Of a DNA stretch of 64,000 nucleotides, positions 53,059 through 62,903 are shown in pieces. Within the stretch, counting starts at the first letter, position 1. Every line of letters begins with the position of its first letter. A program made the position numbers and the translations under genes. This stretch comes from JABDLO01 sp035327565. GTDB lineage: Bacteria; Bacteroidota; Bacteroidia; Chitinophagales; Saprospiraceae. The notes beneath the pieces are model-generated. The model saw only the letters and a program-made list of their open reading frames with translations, did no database searches and was not told the origin of the DNA. The DNA is taken from assembly GCA_035327565.1 (NCBI GenBank), contig DAOLDB010000015.1, positions 1 to 64,000 of the forward strand, given 5' to 3'.

Positions 53059-56000
53059 TTATCTGATAATGACCATTTTTCCAAATCCTTTATTAAAAAA
53101 TCGATCAAGATCAGAAGGAGATCGGCCAACCCTGAAATGATCGAAATCTATTCCGGATTCATCTTTCATCACTATTCTGTATAAATAAACACCATTAGCC
53201 AACCGGTCACCGTATTCATCTGTGCCATCCCACCAATACTGTGTACGGTTGACGCCCATTTGAAGTGGACCAAGCTCCTCTTTCAGGATTTCTCTTACCA
53301 CCTTACCGGAAATGGTCATGATTTGGATTTTCATATGCTCAGGAACGGATCCTGTCAAAGTAAAAACAAATTGTGTTGCGGTAGAAAAGGGATTGGGATA
53401 ATTAAATATATGGGAAACACTATTGTTTTCTATAACCCGGAATGAAATGCGGTAATCGTTATCACCACTGAAATTATTGGACTTATCCTTCCCTTGAACG
53501 AAAAGAGTATAGCTGCCTTCTTTCAATTGGGGGTGAAATATGATTTTTGCTTGATTTTTTCCGGTGGTTGCCGGAAAAAATTCAACATCCTGACCGTCCA
53601 AAGGAATGGTCAGGAGTGCGTTGATATTTCCTGTGTCGAGTTTCATTTCAAAGAGTGCAGGATCGTCAAGGAGAAAGAATGGATTTTCATCCGTGAGTGT
53701 CACTATGATTTCCGGTTGAGGAGATACGATATCTCCATTCATGATTCTAATACCATCGAAAGTAACATCCAATAGAGGATTTTGGCGGTCTGAAAACACA
53801 AAAAATTCCTTTATTCCAAAATTATTAAAAGAAAATACTTCAGGAATTTGACCTCCTGCATTTACCTCAAGTGAAAACTGATGCTTTCCGGAAAAATCTT
53901 TTGTGTCTTTTTCAAAAGAGATTTCGGTCATACCAGTCGTTTGATCCAGGGCATAAGACTTCACAGTAGATTCTGATCTGTTTTGAGCATCAATGATCGT
54001 AAATTCAACCTTGACACTGTCTACGATAGGTATAGTACCGATGGATAAAAGCGCTGTTGCAAAGTGTAAGATATCACCTTGCTGTATTGTGTCGGCATGA
54101 AAATCAAGTTTTTCCTTTTGATTCATTACCCATTCTGTGGCACTGGTAAACTTCACTTTCCAGGATTGAAGTTGAGGTATTAATTTTTCACTTTCGTTGA
54201 TGGCAAATAATTCGATTTTAATAAAAGGATAATTTTTTGCATCGATGTTGCTTAAATCAATGATCTCCATCCATTGGCTTTCCAATATAATGGTTTCAAT
54301 CCCTTGTTGACTAATGCCTTTTATGGTTATATTCAAAATGTCGCTTGCTTTAATCCCATTGAAATGCATTTGTAGTTCATTCCATTCAAGCGCAGGACCA
54401 ATAGCAGGAGAAGATAATTTTCCATTTCCCCTTAATATGGGCACAAAAGCAGCACCATTGGCTTCTCCACTAATATCTGTAGCCATTACCTCATCTAACA
54501 CTCCCTGCCCTTTCCGATACATAAAAACATAGGGCACATTAAAATTTTCTTCCATACTTTCAATGAAAGCAGAGCCTTGTCTCAGGAGCACATCAAACAA
54601 ATGAGTGCCAATAATACCTTCATCCTCCCGCCAATTTCGTGCTCCAGTGTCTGAGTTTAAGTTTCTAATGACAGAAAACAAAAAGACATAATGACCATCA
54701 GGAATAATATTTTCCAAAAGATTGATCAAATCCCTCCTTTGCTGTGGATTAGCAGTATCATAGCCGAAACACCGGAAGGAACCAAAATTATTGGTGTTTA
54801 TACTTCCAAAATCACCACCCGAATTTTCCCAGCCGGCTCCGGTAATAGGATCCATGACAAAAACTGCCATGCCCTGTGTCATAAAATTCCACGGCCTTAC
54901 GGAAGCTGCAGATCCTTCGAGATTAAAGATAAAATTAGGGGGTACATCAGCATTAAATAACTTGTTATTGATGTTGATAAAAAATCCACTGGTATCAAAT
55001 TGAAATCTTCGGTCATCGGTGAGAATGATCCCGTCCATTGCATTTTCCAGAAACTGGAAATAGTGACCTTGGCGCCATGCTGGGTTTTCATTAGGGATAT
55101 ATGTAAAAGACGACGAAGACCAGATTCTACCTAATACCGGATTTTCTTCTTCCGGTGAAATCCGCCAATAGTACACAAGACCCGGGATAAAGTTGCTGGA
55201 CGGGGTCCATTCAATTAAACCTCCGCCAGAAAAAATCAGGTTTCTTTCGAGGGGATGGTCAAAATGAGCAGAAGTGTCGATTTCAACTATATAGTTTTGA
55301 GGAGTAGTAAACACATTGGATGTCGAAGCTTTTAAAACCGGTCTGTTTTGACTTGCAATGGAAAAAGGTAAAGGATATACAGGCCTTGCAGCATTGTCAG
55401 CGACTACAAAAAAAAACTGATCTCCTCCCTGACCATCATCGATCTGGTTGTTGTTAAAAGCAATATCAGGAGGATGCTCATCGATTGAGCGTGAGAAATT
55501 GACCTCCGCCATTATACTATTTCTCCCGATAAGTAGTATGCCTTTATTTTCAAAGTCAAAATAAATCCTTTTTCTTGCGCCTGGAGCTTTAATGGTTTTA
55601 AATAGTGTGTCTATCAGAATTGCTTCGGGTGAAGTATGTTTGACCATGACCACTATGGAATCTGCTACTCCGGATCCTATATTTACGATATCCATACCGA
55701 GTTGGAAATTGCGGTCAGAAGTGGAAATTATAGTGGGTGTAGTTTGAATGCTTTCAAAATCTATCAGATAATCCGGTCCTTTATGGGTAATGAAACCATA
55801 AGCGGGATCTCCATGTAGTACATACTGTTGTAATAATGTAACAAAACCTATCGCCTGACTTGTACTCAATGTAATCAGTGTATTTCTTAATAACTCACCC
55901 ACAGACTGCCCATATCCGTCTCCGGAAAGCTCTTCGTATAAATTAATGCCCATTTGGCCTTGTGTCGAAATATAAGCGGTTCCCGATGCTGCAGCAAAAG

Positions 56001-58095
56001 TAATAGCCCCCGATTCCGGTTGGAGCACAAAGGCCTCACTCAATCCTTTTATCCTGCCAGGTACAAATATATTCCCAGAGTAACATCCCAGTGATATGAT
56101 CATGGGAAGGCGGTTTCCATTGCTGTATTTTGAAGGATCTTCCAGGCTAAAATCAAAAGTGCCAACAGCAGAATGACCAAAAAATGTCAATAAAGAGACT
56201 CCGTCATTGATCAATCTGATAATTCGGTCCGATGTGGCGGTTTGAAGTGGATCCGCGCTGGTTTTTTCAAAGGTGGCCACATCGGCACCAAACCGGCCGG
56301 CTTCACTGATGTCCTTCATTCGCCGTAAGAATGAACGAATGACGGATTGCTCGCTGGCATTAGCACCACCACTAAGATGTATAAATCTTTTTGTCCAATA
56401 TTTATCCTGTATCGTTTGAGGAAGGCGATTATTGGATTCCTGATTTTTAATTTTTGTCAGATATATGCCGGTTTCAAAGGGAGCAATCACTGATAACCGG
56501 CCCACAGGTTTAACAGGATAATTTTTACCTCTTTCGGCAAACAGAAGATTATCAGAACCTGGATTACCCCAAACAGGGACAAAAAAAGGAGCTGTTTGCG
56601 GGTTTTGCTGCTGAGCTGTAGTTCTGTATTCCTGATATTCAATTCCTTTTCCGATTACAAAAAAGAATTTTAATGAAGGCCAATTTCTTTCCGCAAAGAG
56701 AGCAAAGTTGTTGATGGCGAAAAAATGTCTGTCTATACCATAACCGTAAAGATTATACAGATCTTCAACGACTATAATGGCGGTCTCAAAACCTCCGCCT
56801 TCCGGCGTGGATCTGTAATCCGCATACGCTTCAATCCAATCCATGCCTCCATTATCAGAGTCATGCTTTAAACGACGGCTGGTTATGATTACATATTCCG
56901 CATCTTTATTGTGGTGGTTGGGCATTACCACCTTATCAAGTTTTTCGACCCATTGGAAACCCTGTCCCGCCCTTTCATTGAATAAAACAAAGTCATGTTC
57001 CAGACTTCTCTCTTTTATTTGGATCAGCATTTTATTATTGGTAGGGCTCACCCGCATTCTTGTTTGATTTTTGAGATCAAGGAGCACATTAGTTTCTGAA
57101 AAAGAAAACTGGCCGATGTCAAGGAGTCTTGCTGAAGAATGTAGAGATAGCTTAAAGCGGTTCATCGGTGTATTATCAAACTGAAACTCCCGGGGATAGA
57201 TGATCTCTACCTGCGAAAGCAATAATCTGTCGGTTGATCCTAAGGTTCCTTCTAATATCAATTGATTATTGGTGCGAAGTTCTGCCAGAGGAAAATCAAA
57301 AACATCATTAAAAACATGGTATTCAAAGGACAAGTCATATTCTTTTAGTCGTTTTCCATTCCAGGTAAGATGGATAAGATGTTCTACCTTATTAATGCCA
57401 AACCGAACTCTGAGTTTGGCCTGTTGCCCTTCTTGAACAATGCGGGATGCCGGGATATTAATGGTTTGGCGATGGGTGATGGGAAGTGAATATCCTTCTG
57501 CTGTAACCAGATTGGAATATTTGATGAGATCCTGTCCCTGTTCGGTAGGTTTGTAGAACCGTTCAGTAAAAGACAGTAGTTGAGAGTGAAAGTAAAATTT
57601 TTCTGGTTGGGGCAATTGCCCTGAAAGATCATTTTCAATGTCCTGAAATCTTAACCCTTTTGATCCCTGTTTCCAGGTTAGAAAGTATGTATTGGTGTCA
57701 GTAATCATTGAATAATCCGGATTCAATTGTGCGTCCATAGAAGGATAGTGGTAACTGTCCATTTCTCCACGATTCCACTGTCCAAAAAATTCAATGTAAT
57801 CATCTGAAGTTAAATTGGAAGATGATGTAACATAAATGGGTATTTCTTTGCCTAAATGAAACATTTGAAATTCCTGACCCGAGACAGAAGAAAAATCAAT
57901 ACCTGCATCAATCAATTGCGAATATCGAATACGGTAAACTCCATCCTGATGAACCTTTATTTTATAATACTCCTGGTCGAGCTCTATCCATTCATGTCCT
58001 AATTTCGGTACTCCATTCACCATCATTTGGCCTGCTGCAATGCTGAAAGCCATCAATAAAATTGAACTGGATAAAATGGTGCGAAGTATTTTCAA
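53059..58095 (-). CDS. porU: Type IX secretion system sortase PorU (PorU2-like, long form)
   Basis: A 1678-residue secreted C25-family cysteine peptidase with a signal peptide. The catalytic pair is His641 in FFGHSAVG and Cys671 in ISLGCYSGN, 30 residues apart as in gingipain-type C25 enzymes. PorU cleaves T9SS sorting domains and links cargo to surface lipopolysaccharide. It is about 500 residues longer than the P. gingivalis protein; the extra length is a large beta-rich C-terminal region ending in a FlgD-like Ig fold (FNYPNPFSTATQF, NGVYLYRIVMKDESG). Long forms of this kind are annotated as PorU2 in related genomes, so which PorU this is stays open. The other T9SS genes are not in the window. 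Confidence 0.9.
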   Translation of the reverse strand: MKILRTILSSSILLMAFSIAAGQMMVNGVPKLGHEWIELDQEYYKIKVHQDGVYRIRYSQLIDAGIDFSSVSGQEFQMFHLGKEIPIYVTSSSNLTSDDYIEFFGQWNRGEMDSYHYPSMDAQLNPDYSMITDTNTYFLTWKQGSKGLRFQDIENDLSGQLPQPEKFYFHSQLLSFTERFYKPTEQGQDLIKYSNLVTAEGYSLPITHRQTINIPASRIVQEGQQAKLRVRFGINKVEHLIHLTWNGKRLKEYDLSFEYHVFNDVFDFPLAELRTNNQLILEGTLGSTDRLLLSQVEIIYPREFQFDNTPMNRFKLSLHSSARLLDIGQFSFSETNVLLDLKNQTRMRVSPTNNKMLIQIKERSLEHDFVLFNERAGQGFQWVEKLDKVVMPNHHNKDAEYVIITSRRLKHDSDNGGMDWIEAYADYRSTPEGGGFETAIIVVEDLYNLYGYGIDRHFFAINNFALFAERNWPSLKFFFVIGKGIEYQEYRTTAQQQNPQTAPFFVPVWGNPGSDNLLFAERGKNYPVKPVGRLSVIAPFETGIYLTKIKNQESNNRLPQTIQDKYWTKRFIHLSGGANASEQSVIRSFLRRMKDISEAGRFGADVATFEKTSADPLQTATSDRIIRLINDGVSLLTFFGHSAVGTFDFSLEDPSKYSNGNRLPMIISLGCYSGNIFVPGRIKGLSEAFVLQPESGAITFAAASGTAYISTQGQMGINLYEELSGDGYGQSVGELLRNTLITLSTSQAIGFVTLLQQYVLHGDPAYGFITHKGPDYLIDFESIQTTPTIISTSDRNFQLGMDIVNIGSGVADSIVVMVKHTSPEAILIDTLFKTIKAPGARKRIYFDFENKGILLIGRNSIMAEVNFSRSIDEHPPDIAFNNNQIDDGQGGDQFFFVVADNAARPVYPLPFSIASQNRPVLKASTSNVFTTPQNYIVEIDTSAHFDHPLERNLIFSGGGLIEWTPSSNFIPGLVYYWRISPEEENPVLGRIWSSSSFTYIPNENPAWRQGHYFQFLENAMDGIILTDDRRFQFDTSGFFININNKLFNADVPPNFIFNLEGSAASVRPWNFMTQGMAVFVMDPITGAGWENSGGDFGSINTNNFGSFRCFGYDTANPQQRRDLINLLENIIPDGHYVFLFSVIRNLNSDTGARNWREDEGIIGTHLFDVLLRQGSAFIESMEENFNVPYVFMYRKGQGVLDEVMATDISGEANGAAFVPILRGNGKLSSPAIGPALEWNELQMHFNGIKASDILNITIKGISQQGIETIILESQWMEIIDLSNIDAKNYPFIKIELFAINESEKLIPQLQSWKVKFTSATEWVMNQKEKLDFHADTIQQGDILHFATALLSIGTIPIVDSVKVEFTIIDAQNRSESTVKSYALDQTTGMTEISFEKDTKDFSGKHQFSLEVNAGGQIPEVFSFNNFGIKEFFVFSDRQNPLLDVTFDGIRIMNGDIVSPQPEIIVTLTDENPFFLLDDPALFEMKLDTGNINALLTIPLDGQDVEFFPATTGKNQAKIIFHPQLKEGSYTLFVQGKDKSNNFSGDNDYRISFRVIENNSVSHIFNYPNPFSTATQFVFTLTGSVPEHMKIQIMTISGKVVREILKEELGPLQMGVNRTQYWWDGTDEYGDRLANGVYLYRIVMKDESGIDFDHFRVGRSPSDLDRFFNKGFGKMVIIR

Positions 58096-58179
58096 ACCTG
58101 CATTATTTGTTTCTGAATTGAATAACGAATTAAGAATATAACAACTTATCCGGAAAATGGACTTTGATTATAACTTTTC

Positions 58180-59631
58180 TCAAAGCTCTGCTTCTGCCTC
58201 CATTTCAACAAGATAACCTTCTCCAACCAATTTTGCTTCCACTAATGTATTGACAGGCTGAATATTATAAAATCTTCTGCCGTGGGCTCTAGCTACTGCT
58301 TCCCAATCTTCTACATTATGTACAAAAATGCGAGTTCGGATTATATTTTCCAAAGAGCCTCCTAAAGATTTGATTACACCTTCAATTTTGTCTATAATGA
58401 AATGCATCTGAGCGGCCGGGTCTATACCTCCAACCAGGTGGTTATGGTGGGTGGCAGTGGTACCAGACACTAAAATTCGATTACCTCTTTTAAGCGCCCT
58501 GCAATATCCGGCCGTATCTTCCCAGGATGTCCCACTAAAAACTTTGGTTGTTTGATTCGTTGATGACTCCGTTTGATAAGCTGGAGGCATAGCATCGAAG
58601 TGATGACTTAAATCTCCTGAAGCGGTCAAAAATGGAGGTTTTCTGTATTCATCGCCACAATCGCCTGGTATTGGAATCAATCCACGATGTATGTTTTTCA
58701 ATAGCAGCATATCTTCGTCTGAGATTTTCAAAGCAAACAACCGAAGGGTATCAGAAATGTGTTCGCTTTGACCTAAATGAGCACCGATGATAATGGCAGC
58801 TACACATTCCAACTCAAGAATATATTTGCAAACAATATTGGCGATGCTTACCTGGTATTTATTCGCTATTTTATTCAATTCTTTCAACAGTTCCTGAAAA
58901 CATTTCCAGCCACCCATACTATCAATAAAGCGCTTATATTTCATTTGTGACCAGGTGAATCTATCGTTGTCAATGGGTTCAGGCTTGTCCAGCCAACGCT
59001 CTGTTAAGAAACCTCCGGCCAGGCATCCATAGGCCAATAAATGAACACCAAATTGTCTGCAAACCTGAGTCATTTCTCCACCGGCTCTTTGATCAATCAT
59101 CGAATAACTAACCTGATTGGTCAAAACAGGTATACCTGAAGCACACACGATGCGGAGATGGTCGGCATCAAAATTGGTCAATCCTAAATTTTGTATATAG
59201 CCTTCATTTTTCAATTCCGAAAGCCAGTTTAACTGATCCAGCCATATGAGATCAGAATAACTCCATGCATGAAATTGCAAAAGGTCAATGCAGTCTGTAT
59301 TCAATTGCTTCAAAGCACTGACAATGGCAGCTTTTGCTTCTGCCTTACTGCTTCTGCCTGGAGCGGGAACCCATTTGGTTAAGCACTGTATGCTTTTACC
59401 TAATGGTCTCAATTGTCGAAACGTGCCCGCAATCTTCTCGGCAGAACCGTAATGATCAGCCATATCAAAGGTAGTGAATCCCGCCCTTACATAAGGTTCC
59501 ATTGCCGATGAAGTTGAAATCGGATCAAGCACTTGTCCGTCTTTTTCCATATCAGCCACTTGCCATAACCCGGTAACGACTCTCGAAATTTTCAGGTCAT
59601 TGCTTAGATTTATATTTTGCGCAATTTTCAT
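58180..59631 (-). CDS. Aldo/keto reductase fused to a Rid-family domain
   Basis: A 483-residue two-domain protein. Residues 1-330 are an aldo/keto reductase with an intact tetrad: Asp56, Tyr61 (FDMADHYG), Lys86 (CLTKW) and His121. Residues from about 362 form a YjgF/YER057c/UK114-type domain (GNRILVSGTTATHHN ... AQMHFIIDKIEGVIKSLGGS). At the position of the archetypal RidA Arg (PARS) this domain has PVNT, that is Asn461, so it is not expected to deaminate imines by the RidA mechanism. It is the last gene after a permease gene with 9 bases between. Rid4-7-type subfamilies also lack this Arg. Confidence 0.88.
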   Translation of the reverse strand: MKIAQNINLSNDLKISRVVTGLWQVADMEKDGQVLDPISTSSAMEPYVRAGFTTFDMADHYGSAEKIAGTFRQLRPLGKSIQCLTKWVPAPGRSSKAEAKAAIVSALKQLNTDCIDLLQFHAWSYSDLIWLDQLNWLSELKNEGYIQNLGLTNFDADHLRIVCASGIPVLTNQVSYSMIDQRAGGEMTQVCRQFGVHLLAYGCLAGGFLTERWLDKPEPIDNDRFTWSQMKYKRFIDSMGGWKCFQELLKELNKIANKYQVSIANIVCKYILELECVAAIIIGAHLGQSEHISDTLRLFALKISDEDMLLLKNIHRGLIPIPGDCGDEYRKPPFLTASGDLSHHFDAMPPAYQTESSTNQTTKVFSGTSWEDTAGYCRALKRGNRILVSGTTATHHNHLVGGIDPAAQMHFIIDKIEGVIKSLGGSLENIIRTRIFVHNVEDWEAVARAHGRRFYNIQPVNTLVEAKLVGEGYLVEMEAEAEL

Positions 59632-59640
59632 TTGAATCCC

Positions 59641-61113
59641 TTATGGCAAATCATTGAAATGTTTTTTGATGTCAATTCCAGATTTCTTTAATTGAGACAT
59701 TTTATAGAAGTAAATGACAGTAGCAGCACTCATTACAATCAACCATATAGGTGTTGAGCGAAAAAACCATACCTCTGTATCAGTGGAAAGGTCTTTCCAG
59801 CAATGTATAGTTAGAAACAAAAGCAAAACCAAAGTTCCAGCCCAACCTATGAAGTATCTTGTCCCCTTACTTTTACCAATAGTAAATTTATTAGAAAGTT
59901 TGGGGTTTATACAGTCAATTGCAATGAGTGTAATACACATCAAAAGGAAGTTTACCATCATGGACATCACCATGATATCAATACCCAAAAAGAAGTTACC
60001 CGCAATCTGACAGCCCAAAACGCCTATGCTGGCTATGAAACCACTGATGATAATCGCACGGTAAGGAGTCTGATATTGATGATGTATTTTTGTTATATAA
60101 CCAGGAAATATTCCATCTTCTGCCCATGCATACATTAGCCTGGAAACGGATAAAAGCATAGCAGGCAAATCATTGATCAGCGCTACAGCAGCTCCGGCAA
60201 GGATGATAATGGTAAAACCGGGGGGAAGCATATGGCTAAAAAGCCCGGGGGCTGTTAAATCTTTATTTTGAGCTTCAGATGAAATATAATGCCAGGGGAC
60301 AGTATGGTATACTGCTGCTGTAAACAACATATAAAAAGATCCTACTATGACAATGGTAAGTATTATGGCAAGAGGTAGGTTTCTTGAAGGATTTTTAGCC
60401 TCACCGCCTGCCTGGGCTATGCTGTCGAAGCCTATAAAGCTGGCAAATAAAAGAGAAGAACCAGAAAGAAATACTTTCAAATCAAATGAATGTCCAGGAT
60501 TAGGAGCTAATATTTTTCCTGTTTTACTCAAAAGTGTTTCAGCAAAGATTTGCTGATCAAAATACCAACCTGCAATAATCACAATACTTCCCAGTAAAAA
60601 CATTAAAAACATAAGAGGGATTATTGTTTTTTCATACGATTTGAGGCCTCTCACATTAATCCATACAAAAACCCATATCATCGTTAAAGCTAAAAATGTG
60701 CGAACGAATCCTTTTTCCAGGCCAATTTCAATAGTGCCCCATTGAAGCAACCCTGCAATATCCCTTAAAAATGGGATAGTAACATAAGCCACTACCCCTA
60801 TAACCAATGAAAGTCCGAACCACTGTGAAAAACTTGCTATAAAGCCAAGATAAGGCTGAAGACCCCTACTCGCAAAGATATAGCTTCCCCCGGCACGAGG
60901 CATAACAGTAGATAGAAAACTGTACGCCAGGGCAGCAAGAAAAGCAGGAAACGCAGCAGCAGCAAATGCATACAGGACATAGGGGCCTATTCCGGGAGCA
61001 TGGCGCTGTATCATGAAGGGTACAATGTATATGGAGGCACCCAACATAGAACACACTCCGGTAGCGATCAATCCCAATAATCCAAGATGCCGGTTTAGGG
61101 AAGGCTTTGACAT
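59641..61113 (-). CDS. APC-family amino acid permease
   Basis: A 490-residue integral membrane transporter with about twelve helices. The first is GLLGLIATGVCSMLGASIYIVPF, the sodium/substrate-site turn of the APC fold; later GGSYIFASRGLQPYLGFIASFSQW and IGFDSIAQAGGEAKNPSRNLPLA are family signatures. Substrate class is an amino acid or related amine, by family only. It lies between a lipoprotein gene (7 bases) and the AKR-Rid gene. Confidence 0.92.
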   Translation of the reverse strand: MSKPSLNRHLGLLGLIATGVCSMLGASIYIVPFMIQRHAPGIGPYVLYAFAAAAFPAFLAALAYSFLSTVMPRAGGSYIFASRGLQPYLGFIASFSQWFGLSLVIGVVAYVTIPFLRDIAGLLQWGTIEIGLEKGFVRTFLALTMIWVFVWINVRGLKSYEKTIIPLMFLMFLLGSIVIIAGWYFDQQIFAETLLSKTGKILAPNPGHSFDLKVFLSGSSLLFASFIGFDSIAQAGGEAKNPSRNLPLAIILTIVIVGSFYMLFTAAVYHTVPWHYISSEAQNKDLTAPGLFSHMLPPGFTIIILAGAAVALINDLPAMLLSVSRLMYAWAEDGIFPGYITKIHHQYQTPYRAIIISGFIASIGVLGCQIAGNFFLGIDIMVMSMMVNFLLMCITLIAIDCINPKLSNKFTIGKSKGTRYFIGWAGTLVLLLFLTIHCWKDLSTDTEVWFFRSTPIWLIVMSAATVIYFYKMSQLKKSGIDIKKHFNDLP

Positions 61114-61120
61114 GCTATTA

Positions 61121-61621
61121 TTATTCTAATTTGCCTTGCTCCTGGAGCGCAATGATCAGATAGGGATTGTTTCTCCGGTCCTGAACATTTGGATTATGGC
61201 CAGGATATCCCAGACTCATGGTAATCCGTTGGTTAAAACCGGTATTATCCATGGTGATGGATTCAAGACAAGAGGAGGATGAAAAACCAGGTTTAATAAA
61301 TCCGGTATATATGAGCCGGTCGTCAACAAACAGGCCAAAAGGAGCATTGTCCGGTTTTGTTTTTATTTTTTCTATTCCGGATACAGAAAGCGTAAAATAG
61401 TATTCCTCCGGATGATAAGAAAGAATATCAGAATCTTGTATAATGATTTCACCCGTCATATAATTTTCTTCATCAATTTTACACAATCCAGAGACAAGAG
61501 AAATTTCATCGAGAATTTTAAATTCAACCACTGGCAGATTTATATCCTGGGAACAAGAAAATATCAAAAATAATGATAAACTAAATAAAACAACATGATT
61601 GTGATTTGTCATATCCTTCAA
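61121..61621 (-). CDS. Hypothetical lipoprotein, 166 aa
   Basis: A lipoprotein signal (MTNHNHVVLFSLSLFLIFSC, Cys near residue 23) leads to a beta-rich mature part with no recognised family (LISVSGIEKIKTK-like strands, C-terminal PYLIIALQEQ). First gene of a three-gene operon with the permease and AKR-Rid genes. It may serve as a binding protein at the envelope; inference only. Confidence 0.75.
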   Translation of the reverse strand: MKDMTNHNHVVLFSLSLFLIFSCSQDINLPVVEFKILDEISLVSGLCKIDEENYMTGEIIIQDSDILSYHPEEYYFTLSVSGIEKIKTKPDNAPFGLFVDDRLIYTGFIKPGFSSSSCLESITMDNTGFNQRITMSLGYPGHNPNVQDRRNNPYLIIALQEQGKLE

Positions 61622-61641
61622 TAATTTTCGAAAACAACAGC

Positions 61642-61656
61642 TTGCTTTTAAAGCAA
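61642..61656. promoter_or_regulatory. Perfect 15-base palindrome, operator-like
   Basis: TTGCTTT, one T, then AAAGCAA, 21-35 bases before the ATG at 61621 of the lipoprotein/permease/AKR-Rid operon. Position suits repressor binding at or just below the promoter. It also partly overlaps an A/T-rich -7-like site. Confidence 0.5.
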
Positions 61657-61826
61657 ATTTTGTTCAATCAGGTTAAAAGGATTTCAAAGTTAAATAAAAA
61701 TCCTGTGAGATTGGAATCTTTCCTTTTATAGACTTACACTGCATTTAATGAAGTTGAAAAGTTGCTAATCGAAAATCCAGCCATTCCATGTAGAAGTTGT
61801 TCTATATAAAACCGTATGTTTATAAC

Positions 61827-62903
61827 ATGAACTTCGAACCCATGGGGATAGTCATTCTGTGCGTCTTTCTCGTTTTACATCTCATCTTTTGGTTGGCCTT
61901 TTCCATTTTGTTGGTTCCAGATCAACATATGAAAAAAACTTTTACTCCTCCGGTAAGCATTATTGTGGCGGTTAAAAATGAAGAAGCGAATATTGGGCTA
62001 TTGATTGATTTTTTAAAAAACCAGGACTACCCTGATTATGAAATCATCATAGTAGATGATTATTCCACCGACCGTACGCTGCAATTGCTCAAAGCAATGA
62101 ATGGTATTCGCATTCTTCAACCTCCAAACGATTTGCCTGGTAAAAAACTGGCTTTGAACACAGGGATTCAAGCTGCTCATTGGGATTATATTGTGCTTAC
62201 CGATGGAGATTGTTACTCATCCAGTACCAGGTGGCTTGAAAATATGGTTTCACCCATGGATACCTTTGATGTTGTACTGGCCTATGCCCCTCTGCAATCT
62301 GATGGACGCTTTGCGGGCAACTTCGCAGAATATGAAACATGGATTACTGGAATGATGTATTTATCTGCAGCACGGGCGGGTTATCCTTATATGGGCGTAG
62401 GAAGGAATATTGCATTTACTAAGAAACGCTTTTTTGATGTTGGAGGCTATACTCATCAAATGGAATACCCGTCCGGTGACGATGATTTGTTGGTTCAGGC
62501 CATGGCAAATGGAGAAAATACAGCGGGGGTTTTGTCGCCGGAAGTCCATGTTTATTCTTCAGCGCCCTCTGATTGGACTTCTTTTTTCAAACAAAAACGC
62601 CGGCACATCTCATCTTCATTCCGGTACAAAACGTCTCATCAGATCATTCTCACTATGTTCAGCGCTAGTCATATTTTGTTTTATACTCTTTTGTTGACCT
62701 TTATTCTTCAAGGCAATATTTTTCTACTTGGGTTATGGGTTGTTAAAATTGCGATTCAAGCAGGATGTTCCTGGAAAGTATCCAGATATTGGAATGAAAT
62801 GAGGAATTGGAGGCGTATAATAATATTCGATATTTTGTTTTATATGTATTATCTGATAATGATATTTAAACTATGGACACGAAAAAGTACCACCTGGAAT
62901 TAA
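61827..62903 (+). CDS. GT2 glycosyltransferase with membrane segments
   Basis: A 358-residue family 2 glycosyltransferase with an N-terminal helix (residues 5-30) and two or three C-terminal helices. The GT-A core has VSIIVAVKNEEANIGLLIDFLKNQDYPDYEIIIVDDYSTD, TDGDCYSS, and the QxxRW-like KQKRRHISSS. I chose ATG 61827, as the first ten residues from the upstream TTG precede no motif. Probably a processive or membrane-linked transferase. Its 3' end overlaps rsmG by 31 bases. Confidence 0.87.
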   Translation: MNFEPMGIVILCVFLVLHLIFWLAFSILLVPDQHMKKTFTPPVSIIVAVKNEEANIGLLIDFLKNQDYPDYEIIIVDDYSTDRTLQLLKAMNGIRILQPPNDLPGKKLALNTGIQAAHWDYIVLTDGDCYSSSTRWLENMVSPMDTFDVVLAYAPLQSDGRFAGNFAEYETWITGMMYLSAARAGYPYMGVGRNIAFTKKRFFDVGGYTHQMEYPSGDDDLLVQAMANGENTAGVLSPEVHVYSSAPSDWTSFFKQKRRHISSSFRYKTSHQIILTMFSASHILFYTLLLTFILQGNIFLLGLWVVKIAIQAGCSWKVSRYWNEMRNWRRIIIFDILFYMYYLIMIFKLWTRKSTTWN

